Assembly (NCBI RefSeq): GCF_017654505.1 | Contig: NC_054570.1 | Location: forward strand, 4,306,372 to 4,370,371 | Reading direction: 5' to 3' | DNA: 64,000 nucleotides | From: Polyodon spathula | Lineage: Eukaryota > Chordata > Actinopteri > Acipenseriformes > Polyodontidae | Shown here: positions 41,490 to 56,323 of the stretch, one piece after another | Layout: each line of letters starts with the position of its first letter | Position numbering within the stretch: the first letter of the stretch is position 1 | The notes under the pieces: generated by a model | Databases searched by the model: none | What the model was told of the DNA's origin: nothing | What the model saw: the letters and a program-made list of their open reading frames with translations, nothing else | Translations under genes and position numbers: made by a program

Positions 41490-43700
41490 GTCCTGGTCAC
41501 AAAAGCAAAGTTTGTGGGGAATAATAGACATTTTCTATACTTTTGAGGCATAAGCAATTAGGAAATAACACTTACTACCCAGGAACAAAAGTTGTGTTGC
41601 ATAGCGTTATGTACAGCCTATATCACATAGATCTCAAAATACTTTATTTAGACCACAGCACAATAATTTTAGCTAACTACATTTAGGCATTATAAAAATA
41701 CGCTTACATGATTTACTTTGCACAACATTAGTTAATCATACATAAACTCAATGTTAGTATTTAATTACAGCAATATGATCATATATTAAGGACAAAAAAA
41801 ACATTTACATTCACGTGGTCTTTAATTTTTGGGATGTACGATCATTTTTCGTGAAATACAATAATTTTGTGGCTCCAATATGATGTTTTCATTTTTCCGA
41901 TCTAGCAACACTGCTTCCAATAGACTTTTGCAACATAATTTTGTACTTTCTTTGATTAAATGATGTTAAAATATATAAATTATATATATATATGATATAT
42001 ACTATAGATGATAATTGGATTGATATATATAATATATTATATTTTATATATTTTAAGATCCACTAGCTAAAATTCTAGGTGATCCAAATGTTTGACCACA
42101 GCTGTATGCTGAATGCTTCTTTACTCGGCACTTGTGTTTTCCATTATTTTGCAGTAATTCTTATTTTCTCCTGTAATTTTTCTCCCCTACAGTAAAACAC
42201 ATATAGGGACACAAAACCTACATTACCTCAACTTTATATTTTGAACAGTTTCTGTCTCCAAGTATATTTTGAAAAGTACTATACCTTAAATCAGACAAAT
42301 ATAGCGATTATATGCTAAGCATTCTTTTTAAAGATAATGTTTTGTCAGAGGCAGCTGCTGTAACTATTGCACATTCTTAGCGCACTGGCATTATAAAGTG
42401 TTCCACCAAAGAAAGATGGAAACCTGCATATGTGGTAAAGCAAGACTGCCGGACTCCTCTAGAACTGTACGCCAAGCCATAAGTATGGCACAGGGGAAAA
42501 TTGAACTGCTTCAGAATGGAAGTTTATTTGCTCTGTAAACGATTACTATTTAACAAAAACCTTCTGATAGCACACTGGAATTTTATTTTGCAATTATGAC
42601 TCATTTCACTTTTTTTGTTGCGTGTGGAATTGACTGAGCAGGGTTCTCGCAAAGTCTTTAGCAGCACATATGTTGAACTGAAATGGACCCATTAAATATT
42701 TGCCTCTCCTTGTGACAGAATGACATCTTCCAGAATCTTTCTGTTTCTGTGGTTTATGGCTGTGCAGAGGCTCCTAGGCAAGGCCTATTCAGCCTAGAAA
42801 AATGGAGGAAACTACTGAAATACACAGAGGTTTGCTGATCTACATAAAACAATTAAAAAATATCTACTTTTCAATATTTAGCTTATCTACAAATGAAATA
42901 AGCCTAATTGATATTTACAAACTCAGAACCAACAAAAGATGCTCTTGCTTACATGACATTTGCTGTCTCACAGGTTCTGTAAAGTGTCTCAGAGGCTCAA
43001 ATAGGTTCACATAAAATGTCTTGCTGTGTATCTATTTAGTTCTAGACAAACTGCAGCACTGAATGTTGTATGTGCAATACACTGTCTCAGCTACAGCTCC
43101 TGTAAAAAGACTACACCCAGCAGGAGGAATACCAAAAATTAGTGTAAAACTTTCTTCGTTCCAAGCTCAGAATATGTCTGCCAATCCAACTGTTTACCTG
43201 TTTCTGATCTAATGAGTCTAATGAAACCTGGAGTGATACAAACCATACCTTGCCCTGCTTAGTTTTTGGTAGATTTATGGATCTTTGATATGTGACAAAA
43301 CGCCATCGTTGGGTACCACTGGATTACTTTTATCAGCCGAGCTGCTGAGGACAATTCCATTTGAAAAATGTGGAAAGCTACCTGCTCCCAACATTTAACT
43401 GCTACTGTTCCTAAATGGAAGGCAGATCTATGGAAGAGGAAATTGAGCGAGCTGGTCTCTTCCAACAGAACAACCCCACTCACATGTGGGGGGGCTGCTG
43501 TAATCACCAGACACAAAGAACAATACAGACTGCCTGAGGTGGTTACTGTCTGGAGGAAGGATATACGACCCTTCCTTTCTCGTTTTTTTCCCCTGTTTTA
43601 ATGCACAGGCACAGCTGGCTGCTTTAAGGATAGCCTTGGAAATGGCTGGTCATCTTGGGAAAAGGAACATACCTCAGTCAGCAATCATGAGCTAATTACT
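41490..43700. other. No gene recognised
   Basis: AT-rich sequence with an AT-rich palindromic zone near 41960-42055. Near 42060-42110 a phrase CCAAATGTTTGACCACAGCTGT resembles a Tc1/mariner terminus. Frames at 42802-43014 and 43259-43601 show no domain. Confidence 0.45.
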
Positions 43701-43702
43701 TA

Positions 43703-43860
43703 CAGTGCCATGAAAAAAGTATTTTCCCTCTGTCTGATTTTCTGCATTTATGCACATTTTTTCTGGTCAGATCTTTTTGTGGGTTGCAGTAGTATATATA
43801 GAGGGAGTCTGAGAGACAAAATGACACCAAAGGTTGGTGCTTCTTTCATTTGATTGGTGT
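43703..43860. mobile_element. Tc1-type terminal fragment (MITE-like)
   Basis: After a TA (43701-43702), CAGTGCCATGAAAAAAGTAT and GTCTGATTTTCTGCATTTAT match a familiar Tc1-type inverted terminal repeat of fish. Only about 150 bp remain and there is no transposase; the far end is uncertain. Confidence 0.6.
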
Positions 43861-44181
43861 GCAAGATATTATTATTATTATTGTATTTCCCCAGCTATTA
43901 AGAAGAGGACCCCCCAGCTCTTGCCTGTTTGCTCTGACTCTGTTTCTAACCAGTTAGTGATGTATTATTTTTTACAGCTCTACAATGACCCTAATTCTGA
44001 TCTACAGTAACGGTAAAACCCTTTAGCTCTGTCACGTCTGCTTTACCTGTCGGCACAATCTCAGGATCTGTGATCCTCTTTCTTTTTCTTTAAAGATCGC
44101 TCTGTCCCAGGACCAGAAGGGGATATTTCAAGCTTTTTTTTTTTACTTTTTTTTTTTTTTTTTTTTTTTAAATATATATAT
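43861..44181. other. No gene recognised; short (ATT)n and poly-T before the gap
   Basis: A short ATT run lies at 43871-43882 and interrupted poly-T at about 44136-44169, followed by an AT run at the gap edge. Confidence 0.6.
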
Positions 44182-44681
44182 NNNNNNNNNNNNNNNNNNN
44201 NNNNNNNNNNNNNNNNNNNNNNNNNNNNNNNNNNNNNNNNNNNNNNNNNNNNNNNNNNNNNNNNNNNNNNNNNNNNNNNNNNNNNNNNNNNNNNNNNNNN
44301 NNNNNNNNNNNNNNNNNNNNNNNNNNNNNNNNNNNNNNNNNNNNNNNNNNNNNNNNNNNNNNNNNNNNNNNNNNNNNNNNNNNNNNNNNNNNNNNNNNNN
44401 NNNNNNNNNNNNNNNNNNNNNNNNNNNNNNNNNNNNNNNNNNNNNNNNNNNNNNNNNNNNNNNNNNNNNNNNNNNNNNNNNNNNNNNNNNNNNNNNNNNN
44501 NNNNNNNNNNNNNNNNNNNNNNNNNNNNNNNNNNNNNNNNNNNNNNNNNNNNNNNNNNNNNNNNNNNNNNNNNNNNNNNNNNNNNNNNNNNNNNNNNNNN
44601 NNNNNNNNNNNNNNNNNNNNNNNNNNNNNNNNNNNNNNNNNNNNNNNNNNNNNNNNNNNNNNNNNNNNNNNNNNNNNNNNN
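44182..44681. other. Assembly gap, 500 N
   Basis: Exactly 500 N, a placeholder size. It lies at the left edge of the 56-bp satellite, so the true array length is unknown. Confidence 0.99.
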
Positions 44682-47600
44682 AATCCCCTATCAGACATTA
44701 TACCAACTCGTGTTGATCTAGTGTCCTCTCCCAATACAATCCCCTATCAGACATTATACCCACTCGTGTTGATCTAGTGTCCTCTCCCAATACAATCCCC
44801 TATCAGACATTATACCAACTGATGTTGATCTAGTGTCCTCTCCCAATACAATCCCCTATCAGACATTATACCAACTCGTGTTGATCTAGTGTCCTCTCCC
44901 AATACAATCCCCTATCAGACATTATACCAACTCGTGTTGATCTAGTGTCCTCTCCCAATACAATCCCCTATCAGACATTATACCAACTCGTGTTGATCTA
45001 GTGTCCTCTCCCAATACAATCCCCTATCAGACATTATACCAACTCGTGTTGATCTAGTGTCCTCTCCCAATACAATCCCCTATCAGACATTATACCCCTC
45101 GTGTTGATCTAGTGTCCTCTCCCAATACAATCCCCTATCAGACACTATACCCCCTCGTGTTGATCTATGTCCTCTCCCAATACAATCCCCTATCAGACAC
45201 TATACCACCTCCTGTTGATCTAGTGTCCTCTCCCAATACAATCCCCTATCAGACATTATACCAACTCGTGTTGATCTAGTGTCCTCTCCCAATACAATCC
45301 CCTATCAGACATTATACCAACTCGTGTTGATCTAGTGTCCTCTCCCAATACAATCCCCTATCAGACATTATACCAACTCGTGTTGATCTAGTGTCCTCTC
45401 CCAATACAATCCCCTATCAGACATTATACCAACTCGTGTTGATCTAGTGTCCTCTCCCAATACAATCCCCTATCAGACATTATACCAACTCGTGTTGATC
45501 TAGTGTCCTCTCCCAATACAATCCCCTATCAGACATTATACCAACTCGTGTTGATCTAGTGTCCTCTCCCAATACAATCCCCTATCAGACATTATACCAA
45601 CTCGTGTTGATCTAGTGTCCTCTCCCAATACAATCCCCTATCAGACATTATACCAACTCGTGTTGATCTAGTGTCCTCTCCCAATACAATCCCCTATCAG
45701 ACATTATACCAACTCGTGTTGATCTAGTGTCCTCTCCCAATACAATCCCCTATCAGACATTATACCAACTCGTGTTGATCTAGTGTCCTCTCCCAATACA
45801 ATCCCCTATCAGACATTATACCAACTCGTGTTGATCTAGTGTCCTCTCCCAATACAATCCCCTATCAGACATTATACCAACTCGTGTTGATCTAGTGTCC
45901 TCTCCCAATACAATCCCCTATCAGACATTATACCAACTCGTGTTGATCTAGTGTCCTCTCCCAATACAATCCCCTATCAGACATTATACCAACTCGTGTT
46001 GATCTAGTGTCCTCTCCCAATACAATCCCCTATCAGACATTATACCAACTCGTGTTGATCTAGTGTCCTCTCCCAATACAATCCCCTATCAGACATTATA
46101 CCAACTCGTGTTGATCTAGTGTCCTCTCCCAATAGTGTCCTCTCCCAATCCCCTATCAGACATTATACCAACTCGTGTTGATCTAGTGTCCTCTCCCAAT
46201 ACAATCCCCTATCAGACATTATACCCCCTGATGTTGATCTAGTGTCCTCTCCCAATACAATCCCCTATCAGACATTATACCAACTCGTGTTGATCTAATG
46301 TCCTCTCCCAATACAATCCCCTATCAGACATTATACCAACTCGTGTTGATCTAGTGTCCTCTCCCAATACAATCCCCTATCAGACATTATACCAACTTGT
46401 GTTGATCTAGTGTCCTCTCCCAATACAATCCCCTATCAGACATTATACCAACTCGTGTTGATCTAGTGTCCTCTCCCAATACAATCCCCTATCAGACATT
46501 ATACCAACTCGTGTTGATCTAGTGTCCTCTCCCAATACAATCCCCTATCAGACATTATACCAACTCGTGTTGATCTAGTGTCCTCTCCCAATACAATCCC
46601 CTATCAGACATTATACCAACTCGTGTTGATCTAGTGTCCTCTCCCAATACAATCCCCTATCAGACAATATACCAACTCGTGTTGATCTAGTGTCCTCTCC
46701 CAATACAATCCCCTATCAGACAATATACCAACTCGTGTTGATCTCTAGTATCCTCTGTTGATCTAATGTCCTCTCCCAAGACATCCCCTATCAGACATTA
46801 TACCAACTCGTGTTGATCTAGTGTCCTCTCCCAATACAATCCCCTATCAGACATTATACCAACTCGTGTTGATCTAGTGTCCTCTCCCAATACAATCCCC
46901 TATCAGACATTATACCACCTCGTGTTGATCTAGTGTCCTCTCCCAATACAATCCCCTATCAGACAATATACCAACTCGTGTTGATCTAGTGTCCTCTCCC
47001 AATACAATCCCCTATCAGACATTATACCAACTCGTGTTGATCTAGTGTCCTCTCCCAATACAATCCCCTATCAGACATTATACCAACTCGTGTTGATCTA
47101 GTGTCCTCTCCCAATACAATCCCCTATCAGACAATATACCAACTCGTGTTGATCTAGTGTCCTCTCCCAATACAATCCCCTATCAGACACTATACCAATC
47201 TAGTGTCCTCTCCAATACAATCCCCTATCAGTTGTTGATCTAGTGTCCTCTCCCAATACAATCCCCTATCAGACAATATACCAACTCGTGTTGATCTAGT
47301 GTCCTCTCCCAATACAATCCCCTATCAGACACTATACCTCCTCGTGTTGATCTAGTGTCCTCTCCCAATACAATCCCCTATCAGACAATATACCAACTCG
47401 TGTTGATCTAGTGTCCTCTCCCAATACAATCCCCTATCAGACACTATACCAACTCGTGTTGATCTAGTGTCCTCTCCCAATACAATCCCCTATCAGACAA
47501 TATACCAACTCGTGTTGATCTAGTGTCCTCTCCCAATACAATCCCCTATCAGACAATATACCAACTCGTGTTGATCTAGTGTCCTCTCCCAATACAATCC

Positions 47601-50600
47601 CCTATCAGACAATATACCAACTCGTGTTGATCTAGTGTCCTCTCCCAATACAATCCCCTATCAGACACTATACCCCCTCGTGTTGATCTAGTGTCCTCTC
47701 CCAATACAATCCCCTATCAGACAATATACCAACTCGTGTTGATCTAGTGTCCTCTCCCAATACAATCCCCTATCAGACAATATACCAACTCGTGTTGATC
47801 TAGTGTCCTCTCCCAATACAATCCCCTATCAGACATTATACCAACTCGTGTTGATCTAGTGTCCTCTCCCAATACAATCCCCTATCAGACATTATACCAA
47901 CTCGTGTTGATCTAGTGTCCTCTCCCAATACAATCCCCTATCAGACATTATACCAACTCGTGTTGATCTAGTGTCCTCTCCCAATACAATCCCCTATCAG
48001 ACATTATACCAACTCGTGTTGATCTAGTGTCCTCTCCCAATACAATCCCCTATCAGACAATATACCAACTCGTGTTGATCTAGTGTCCTCTCCCAATACA
48101 ATCCCCTATCAGACACTATACCTCCTCGTGTTGATCTAGTGTCCTCTCCCAATACAATCCCCTATCAGACAATATACCAACTCGTGTTGATCTAGTGTCC
48201 TCTCCCAATACAATCCCCTATCAGACACTATAATCCTCGTGTTGATCTAGTGTCCTCTCCCAATACAATCCCCAATCCCCTATCAGACATTATACCAACT
48301 CGTGTTGATCTAGTGTCCTCTCCCAATACAATCCCCTATCAGACATTATACCAACTCGTGTTGATCTAGTGTCCTCTCCCAATACAATCCCCTATCAGAC
48401 ATTATACCAACTCGTGTTGATCTAGTGTCCTCTCCCAATACAATCCCCTATCAGACATTATACCAACTCGTGTTGATCTAGTGTCCTCTCCCAATACAAT
48501 CCCCTATCAGACATTATACCAACTCGTGTTGATCTAGTGTCCTCTCCCAATACAATCCCCTATCAGACATTATACCAACTCGTGTTGATCTAGTGTCCTC
48601 TCCCAATACAATCCCCTATCAGACATTATACCAACTCGTGTTGATCTAGTGTCCTCTCCCAATACAATCCCCTATCAGACATTATACCAACTGATCTAGT
48701 GTTGATCTAGTGTCCTCTCCCAATACAATCCCCTATCAGACACTATACCAACTCGTGTTGATCTAGTGTCCTCTCCCAGTGCAATCCCCTGTCAGACAAA
48801 ATACCAACTCATGTTGATTTAGTGTCCTCTCCCAATACATTCCCTATCAGACAATATATCAACTCGTGTTGATCTAGTGTCCTCTCCCAATACAATCCCC
48901 TATCAGACACTATACCACCTCGTGTTGATCTAGTGTCCTCTCCCAATACAATCCCCTATCAGACAATATACCAACTCGTGTTGATCTAGTGTCCTCTCCC
49001 AATACAATCCCCTATCAGACATTATGATCTAGTGTCCTCTCCCAATACAATCCCCTATCATGTTTATCTAGTGTCCTGATCTAGTGTCCTCTCCCAATAC
49101 AATCCCCTATCAGACATTATACCAACTCGTGTTGATCTAGTGTCCTCTCCCAATACAATCCCCTATCAGACACTATACCACCTCGTGTTGATCTAGTGTC
49201 CTCTCCCAATACAATCCCCTATCAGACACTATACCAACTCGTGTTGATCTAGTGTCCTCTCCCAATACAATCCCCTATCAGACACTATACTCGTGTTGAT
49301 CTAGTGTCCTCTCCCAATACAATCCCCTATGACATTATTGATCTAGTGTCCTCTCCCAATACAATACATCCCCTATCAGACATTATACATTATACCAACT
49401 CGTGTTGATCTAGTGTCCTCTCCCAATACAATCCCCTATCAGACATTATACCAACTCGTGTTGATCTAGTGTCCTCTCCCAATACAATCCCCTATCAGAC
49501 ATTATACCAACTCGTGTTGATCTAGTGTCCTCTCCCAATACAATCCCCTATCAGACAATATACCAACTCGTGTTGATCTAGTGTCCTCTCCCAATACAAT
49601 CCCCTATCAGACAATATACCTCCTCGTGTTGATCTAGTGTCCTCTCCCAATACAATCCCCTATCCATTATCAGACATTATTGATCTCGTGTTGATCTAGT
49701 GTCCCCTATCAGACACAATCCCCTATGTTGATCTAGTGTCCTCTATACAACCATACTCGTGTTGATCTAGTGTCCTCTCCCAATACAATCCCCTATCAGA
49801 CAATATACCAACTCGTGTTGATCTAGTGTCCTCTCCCAATACAATCCCCTATCAGACACTATACCAACTCGTGTTGATCTAGTGTCCTCTCCCCAATCAG
49901 ACAATATACCAACTCGTGTTGATCTAGTGTCCTCTCCCAATACAATCCCCTATCAGATACCATACCTACTCATGTTGATCTAGTGTCCTCTCCCAATACA
50001 ATCCCCTATCAGACAATATACCAACTCGTATTGATCTAGTGTCCTCTCCCAATACAATCCCCTATCAGACAATATACCAACTCGTGTTGATCTAGTGTCC
50101 TCTCCCAATACAATCCCCTATCAGACAATATACCAACTCGTGTTGATCTAGTGTCCTCTCCCAATACAATCCCCTATCAGACAATATACCAACTCGTGTT
50201 GATCTAGTGTCCTCTCCCAATACAATCCCCTATCAGACACTATACCAACTCGTGTTGATCTAGTGTCCTCTCCCAATACAATCCCCTATCAGACAATATA
50301 CCAACTCGTGTTGATCTAGTGTCCTCTCCCAATACAATCCCCTATCAGACAATATACCAACTCGTGTTGATCTAGTGTCCTCTCCCAATACAATCCCCTA
50401 TCAGACATTATACCAACTCGTGTTGATCTAGTGTTCTCCCAATACAATCCCCTATCAGACATTATACCAACTCGTGTTGATCTAGTGTCCTCTCCCAATA
50501 CAATCCCCTATCAGACAATATACCAACTCGTGTTGATCTAGTGTCCTCTCCCAATACAATCCCCTATCAGACATTATACCAACTCGTGTTGATCTAGTGT

Positions 50601-53600
50601 CCTCTCCCAATACAATCCCCTATCAGACATTATACCAACTCGTGTTGATCTAGTGTCCTCTCCCAATACAATCCCCTATCAGACATTATACCAACTCGTG
50701 TTGATCTAGTGTCCTCTCCCAATACAATCCCCTATCAGACATTATACCAACTCGTGTTGATCTAGTGTCCTCTCCCAATACAATCCCCTATCAGACATTA
50801 TACCAACTCGTGTTGATCTAGTGTCCTCTCCCAATACAATCCCCTATCAGACATTATACCAACTCGTGTTGATCTAGTGTCCTCTCCCAATACAATCCCC
50901 TATCAGACATTATACCAACTCGTGTTGATCTAGTGTCCTCTCCCAATACAATCCCCTATCAGACATTATACCCCCTGATGTTGATCTAGTGTCCTCTCCC
51001 AATACAATCCCCTATCAGACATTATACCAACTCGTGTTGAACTGTTGATCTAGTGTCCTCTCCCAATACAATCCCCTATCAGACATTATACCAACTCGTG
51101 TTGATCTAGTGTCCTCTCCCAATACAATCCCCTATCAGACATTATACCAACTCGTGTTGATCTAGTGTCCTCTCCCAATACAATCCCCTATCAGACATTA
51201 TACCAACTCGTGTTGATCTAGTGTCCTCTCCCAATACAATCCCCTATCAGACATTATACCAACTCGTGTTGATCTAGTGTCCTCTCCCAATACAATCCCC
51301 TATCAGATACCCTATTATACCTACTCGTGTTGATCTAGTGTCCTCTACAATCCCCTATCAGACATTATACCAACTCGTGTTGATCTAGTGTCCTCTCCCA
51401 ATACAATCCCCTATCAGACATTATACCCCCTGATGTTGATCTAGTGTCCTCTCCCAATACAATCCCCTATCAGACATTATACCAACTCGTGTTGATCTAG
51501 TGTCCTCTCCCAATACAATCCCCTATCAGACATTATACCAACTCGTGTTGATCTAGTGTCCTCTCCCAATACAATCCCCTATCAGACATTATACCCCCTG
51601 ATGTTGATCTAGTGTCCTCTCCCAATACAATCCCCTATCAGACATTATACCAACTCGTGTTGATCTAGTGTCCTCTCCCAATACAATCCCCTATCAGACA
51701 TTATACCCCCTCGTGTTGATCTAGTGTCCTCTCCCTCTCCCCTATCAGACAATACCAACTCGTGTTGATCTATCAATACAATTATACCAACTCGTGTTGA
51801 TCTAGTGTCCTCTCCCAATACAATCCCCTATCAGACAATATACCAACTCGTGTTGATCTAGTGTCCTCTCCCAATACAATCCCCTATCAGACATTATACC
51901 TCCTCATGTTGATCTAGTGTCCTCTCCCAATACAATCCCCTATCAGACATTATACCAACTCGTGTTGATCTAGTGTCCTCTCCCAATACAATCCCCTATC
52001 AGACATTATACCAACTCGTGTTGATCTAGTGTCCTCTCCCAATACAATCCCCTATCAGACATTATACCAACTCGTGTTGATCTAGTGTCCTCTCCCAATA
52101 CAATCCCCTATCAGACATTATACCCCTCGTGTTGATCTAGTGTCCTCTCCCAATACAATCCCCTATCAGACATTATACCAACTCGTGTTGATCTAGTGTC
52201 CTCTCCCAATACAATCCCCTATCAGACATTATACCAACTCGTGTTGATCTAGTGTCCTCTCCCAATACAATCCCCTATCAGACATTATACCAACTCGTGT
52301 TGATCTAGTGTCCTCTCCCAATACAATCCCCTATCAGACATTATACCAACTCGTGTTGATCTAGTGTCCTCTCCCAATACAATCCCCTATCAGACATTAT
52401 ACCAACTCGTGTTGATCTAGTGTCCTCTCCCAATACAATCCCCTATCAGACATTATACCAACTCGTGTTGATCTAGTGTCCTCTCCCAATACAATCCCCT
52501 ATCAGACATTATACCAACTCGTGTTGATCTAGTGTCCTCTCCCAATACAATCCCCTATCCTCTCCCAATATATACCTCCTCGTGTTGATCTAGTGTCCTC
52601 TCCCAATACAATCCCCTATCATCCCCTATCAGGCAATACCGTGTTGACTCGTGTTGATCTAGTGTCCTCTCCCAATACAATCCCCTATCAGACATTATAC
52701 CAACTCGTGTTGATCTAGTGTCCTCTCCCAATACAATCCCCTATCAGACATTATGATCTAGTGTCCTCTCCCAATACAATCCCCTATCAGACAATATACC
52801 AACTCGTGTTGATCTAGTGTCCTCTCCCAATACAATCCCCTATCAGACACTATACCCCCTCGTGTTGATCTAGTGTCCTCTCCCAATACAATCCCCTATC
52901 AGACAATATACCAACTCGTGTTGATCTAGTGTCCTCTCCCAATACAATCCCCTATCAGACATTATACCAACTCGTGTTGATCTAGTGTCCTCTCCCAATA
53001 CAATCCCCTATCAGACAATTATACCCTCGTGTTGATCTAGTGTCCTCTCCCAATACAATCCCCTATCAGACAATATACCAACTCGTGTTGATCTAGTGTC
53101 CTCTCCCAATACAATCCCCTATCAGACAATATACCAACTCGTGTTGATCTAGTGTCCTCTCCCAATACAATCCCCTATCAGACATTATATACCAACTCGT
53201 GTTGATCTAGTGTCCTCTCCCAATACAATCCCCTATCAGACACTATACCCCCTCGTGTTGATCTAGTGTCCTCTCCCAATACAATCCCCTATCAGACATA
53301 TCCCGTGTTGATCTAGTGTCCTCTTATACCAACTCGTGTTGATCTAGTGTCCTCTCCCAATCTACAATCCTCTATCAGACACTATACCAACTCGTGTTGA
53401 TCTAGTGTCCTCTCCCAATACAATCCCCTATCAGACAATATACCAACTCGTGTTGATCTAGTGTCCTCTCCCAATACAATCCCCTATCAGACAATATACC
53501 AACTCGTGTTGATCTAGTGTCCTCTCCCAATACAATCCCCTATCAGACACTATACCAACTCGTGTTGATCTAGTGTCCTCTCCCAATACAATCCCCTTGA

Positions 53601-55962
53601 TCTGATCTAGTGTCCTCTCTCAATACAATCCCCTATCAGACACTATACCTAGTGTCCTCGTGTTGATCTAGTGTCCTCTCCCAATACAATCCCCTATCAG
53701 ACACTATACCAACTCGTGTTGATCTAGTGTCCTCTCCCAATACAATCCCCTATCAGAATTATACCAACTCGTGTTGATCTAGTGTCCTCTCCCAATGTTG
53801 TTGATCTAGTGTCCTCTCCCAATACAATCCCCTATCAGACAATATACCAACTCGTGTTGATCTAGTGTCCTCTCCCAATACAATCCCCTATCAGACACTA
53901 TACCTCCTCGTGTTGATCTAGTGTCCTCTCCCAATACAATCCCCTATCAGACATTATACCAACTCGTGTTGATCTAGTGTCCTCTCCCAATACAATCCCC
54001 TATCAGACATTATACCAACTCGTGTTGATCTAGTGTCCTCTCCCAATACAATCCCCTATCAGACATTATACCAACTCGTGTTGATCTAGTGTCCTCTCCC
54101 AATACAATCCCCTATCAGACAATATACCTACTCGTGTTGATCTAGTGTCCTCTCCCAATACAATCCCCTATCAGACACTATACCCCCTCGTGTTGATCTA
54201 GTGTCCTCTCCCAATACAATCCCCTATCAGACAATATACCAACTCGTGTTGATCTAGTGTCCTCTCCCAATACAATCCCCTATCAGACAATATATCAACT
54301 CGTGTTGATCTAGTGTCCTCTCCCAATACAATCCCCTATCAGACAATATACCAACTCGTGTTGATCTAGTGTCCTCTCCCAATACAATCCCCTATCAGAC
54401 AATATACCAACTCGTGTTGATCTAGTGTCCTCTCTATCATTATACCAACTCGTGTTGATCTATCCCCTATCAGACACTATACCTCCTCGTGTTGATCTAG
54501 TGTCCTCTCCCAATACAATCCCCTATCAGACAATATACCAACTCGTGTTGATCTAGTGTCCTCTCCCAATACAATCCCCTATCAGACAATATACCAACTC
54601 GTGTTGATCTAGTGTCCTCTCCCAATACAATCCCCTATCAGAATACAATCCCCTATCAGACAATATACCAACTCGTTGTTGATCTAGTGTCCTCTCCCAA
54701 TACAATCCCCTATCAGACACTATACCAACTCGTGTTGATCTAGTGTCCTCTCCCAATACAATCCCCTATCAGACATTATACCAACTCGTGTTGATCTAGT
54801 GTCCTCTCCCAATACAATCCCCTATCAGACATTATACCAACTCGTGTTGATCTAGTGTCCTCTCCCAATACAATCCCCTATCAGACATTATACCAACTCG
54901 TGTTGATCTAGTGTCCTCTCCCAATACAATCCCCTATCAGACATTATACCAACTCGTGTTGATCTAGTGTCCTCTCCCAATACAATCCCCTATCAGACAT
55001 TATACCAACTCGTGTTGATCTAGTGTCCTCTCCCAATACAATCCCCTATCAGACATTATACCAACTCGTGTTGATCTAGTGTCCTCTCCCAATACAATCC
55101 CCTATCAGACATTATACCAACTCGTGTTGATCTAGTGTCCTCTCCCAATACAATCCCCTATCAGACAATATACCAACTCGTGTTGATCTAGTGTCCTCTC
55201 CCAATACAATCCCCTATCAGACACTATACCCCCTCGTGTTGATCTAGTGTCCTCTCCCAATACAATCCCCTATCAGACACTATACCAACTCGTGTTGATC
55301 TAGTGTCCTCTCCCAATACAATCCCCTATCATACCAACTCGTGTTGATCTAGTGTCCTCTCCCAATACAATCCCCTATCATTATACCACCTCGTGTTGAT
55401 CTAGTGTCCTCTCCCAATACAATCCCCTATCAGACAATATACCAACTCGTGTTGATCTAGTGTCCTCTCCCAATACAATCCCCTATCAGACATTATACCA
55501 ACTCGTGTTGATCTAGTGTCCTCTCCCAATACAATCCCCTATCAGACATTATACCAACTCGTGTTGATCTAGTGTCCTCTCCCAATACAATCCCCTATCA
55601 GACATTATACCAACTCGTGTTGATCTAGTGTCCTCTCCCAATACAATCCCCTATCAGACATTATACCAACTCGTGTTGATCTAGTGTCCTCTCCCAATAC
55701 AATCCCCTATCAGACATTATACCAACTCGTGTTGATCTAGTGTCCTCTCCCAATACAATCCCCTATCAGACATTATATCGTGTTGATCTAGTGTCCTCTC
55801 CCAATACAATCCCCTATCAGACAATATACCAACTCGTGTTGATCTAGTGTCCTCTCCCAATACAATCCCCTATCAGACAATATACCAACTCGTGTTGATC
55901 TAGTGTCCTCTCCCACTACTTATGTTGATCTAGTGTCCTCTCCCAATACAATCCCCTATCAG
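44682..55962. repeat. 56-bp satellite, about 200 copies (11.3 kb or more)
   Basis: Unit of 56 bases containing CAATCCCCTATCAGACATTA, TACCAACTCGTGTTGATCTA and GTGTCCTCTCCCAATA. Sub-types differ mainly at ACATTATACC / ACAATATACC / ACACTATACC. The left 2 kb is almost uniform ATTATACC; the middle mixes types and has many truncated or rearranged units, for example around 47200, 49020-49380, 49660-49760 and 53290-53350. Open frames such as MGEDTRSTRVGI on the minus strand are repeat artefacts. The left edge is lost in the gap. Confidence 0.98.
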
Positions 55963-56323
55963 ATCAGTTTTCCTTCTCTCTTTACAGGCGTGTGCTTAAC
56001 AGATATTATAGGGAACTTCCATCTTATGTTTTTCCAATATAGAGTTTCTCTTCATGGATAATCTATTTGTTTTTTATTTAAGTGTAAGATTGTAATGTCT
56101 CTGTCCTATGAGTTTCCTAACAGCATGAATTCAGCTGAACTGCGGACGACCTACTATTTTTTTCAGCAGCACACAAACCGGCTAAAACCAGTTTTCTAGT
56201 TGTGCGCTTAGCTTTCCAATTTCCAGCGATAATCAAGGTTTTTTCCAATTCTTCTATGGTGAGAAGACACTCTAACCGTGACGCTGTTTGATAAGAAAAC
56301 TCCGCTCTTCGTGCCAACTATCT
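55963..56323. other. No gene firmly recognised
   Basis: A minus-strand 66-codon frame (56117-56317) reads FSYQTASRLECLLTIEELEK but has no ATG and no known domain. Confidence 0.4.

Noticed and set aside
44168..44734. 188-codon frame across the gap
   Set aside because: Made almost entirely of N bases and satellite sequence; not real.
50316..50498. Repeated peptide frames in the 56-bp satellite (also 54553-54756)
   Set aside because: Chance frames of a tandem repeat, broken at nearly every altered unit.
44682..55962. CRISPR-like appearance of the 56-bp array (and of the 46- and 47-bp arrays)
   Set aside because: Units follow each other with no unique spacers, no cas genes, and a eukaryotic context; plain tandem repeats.
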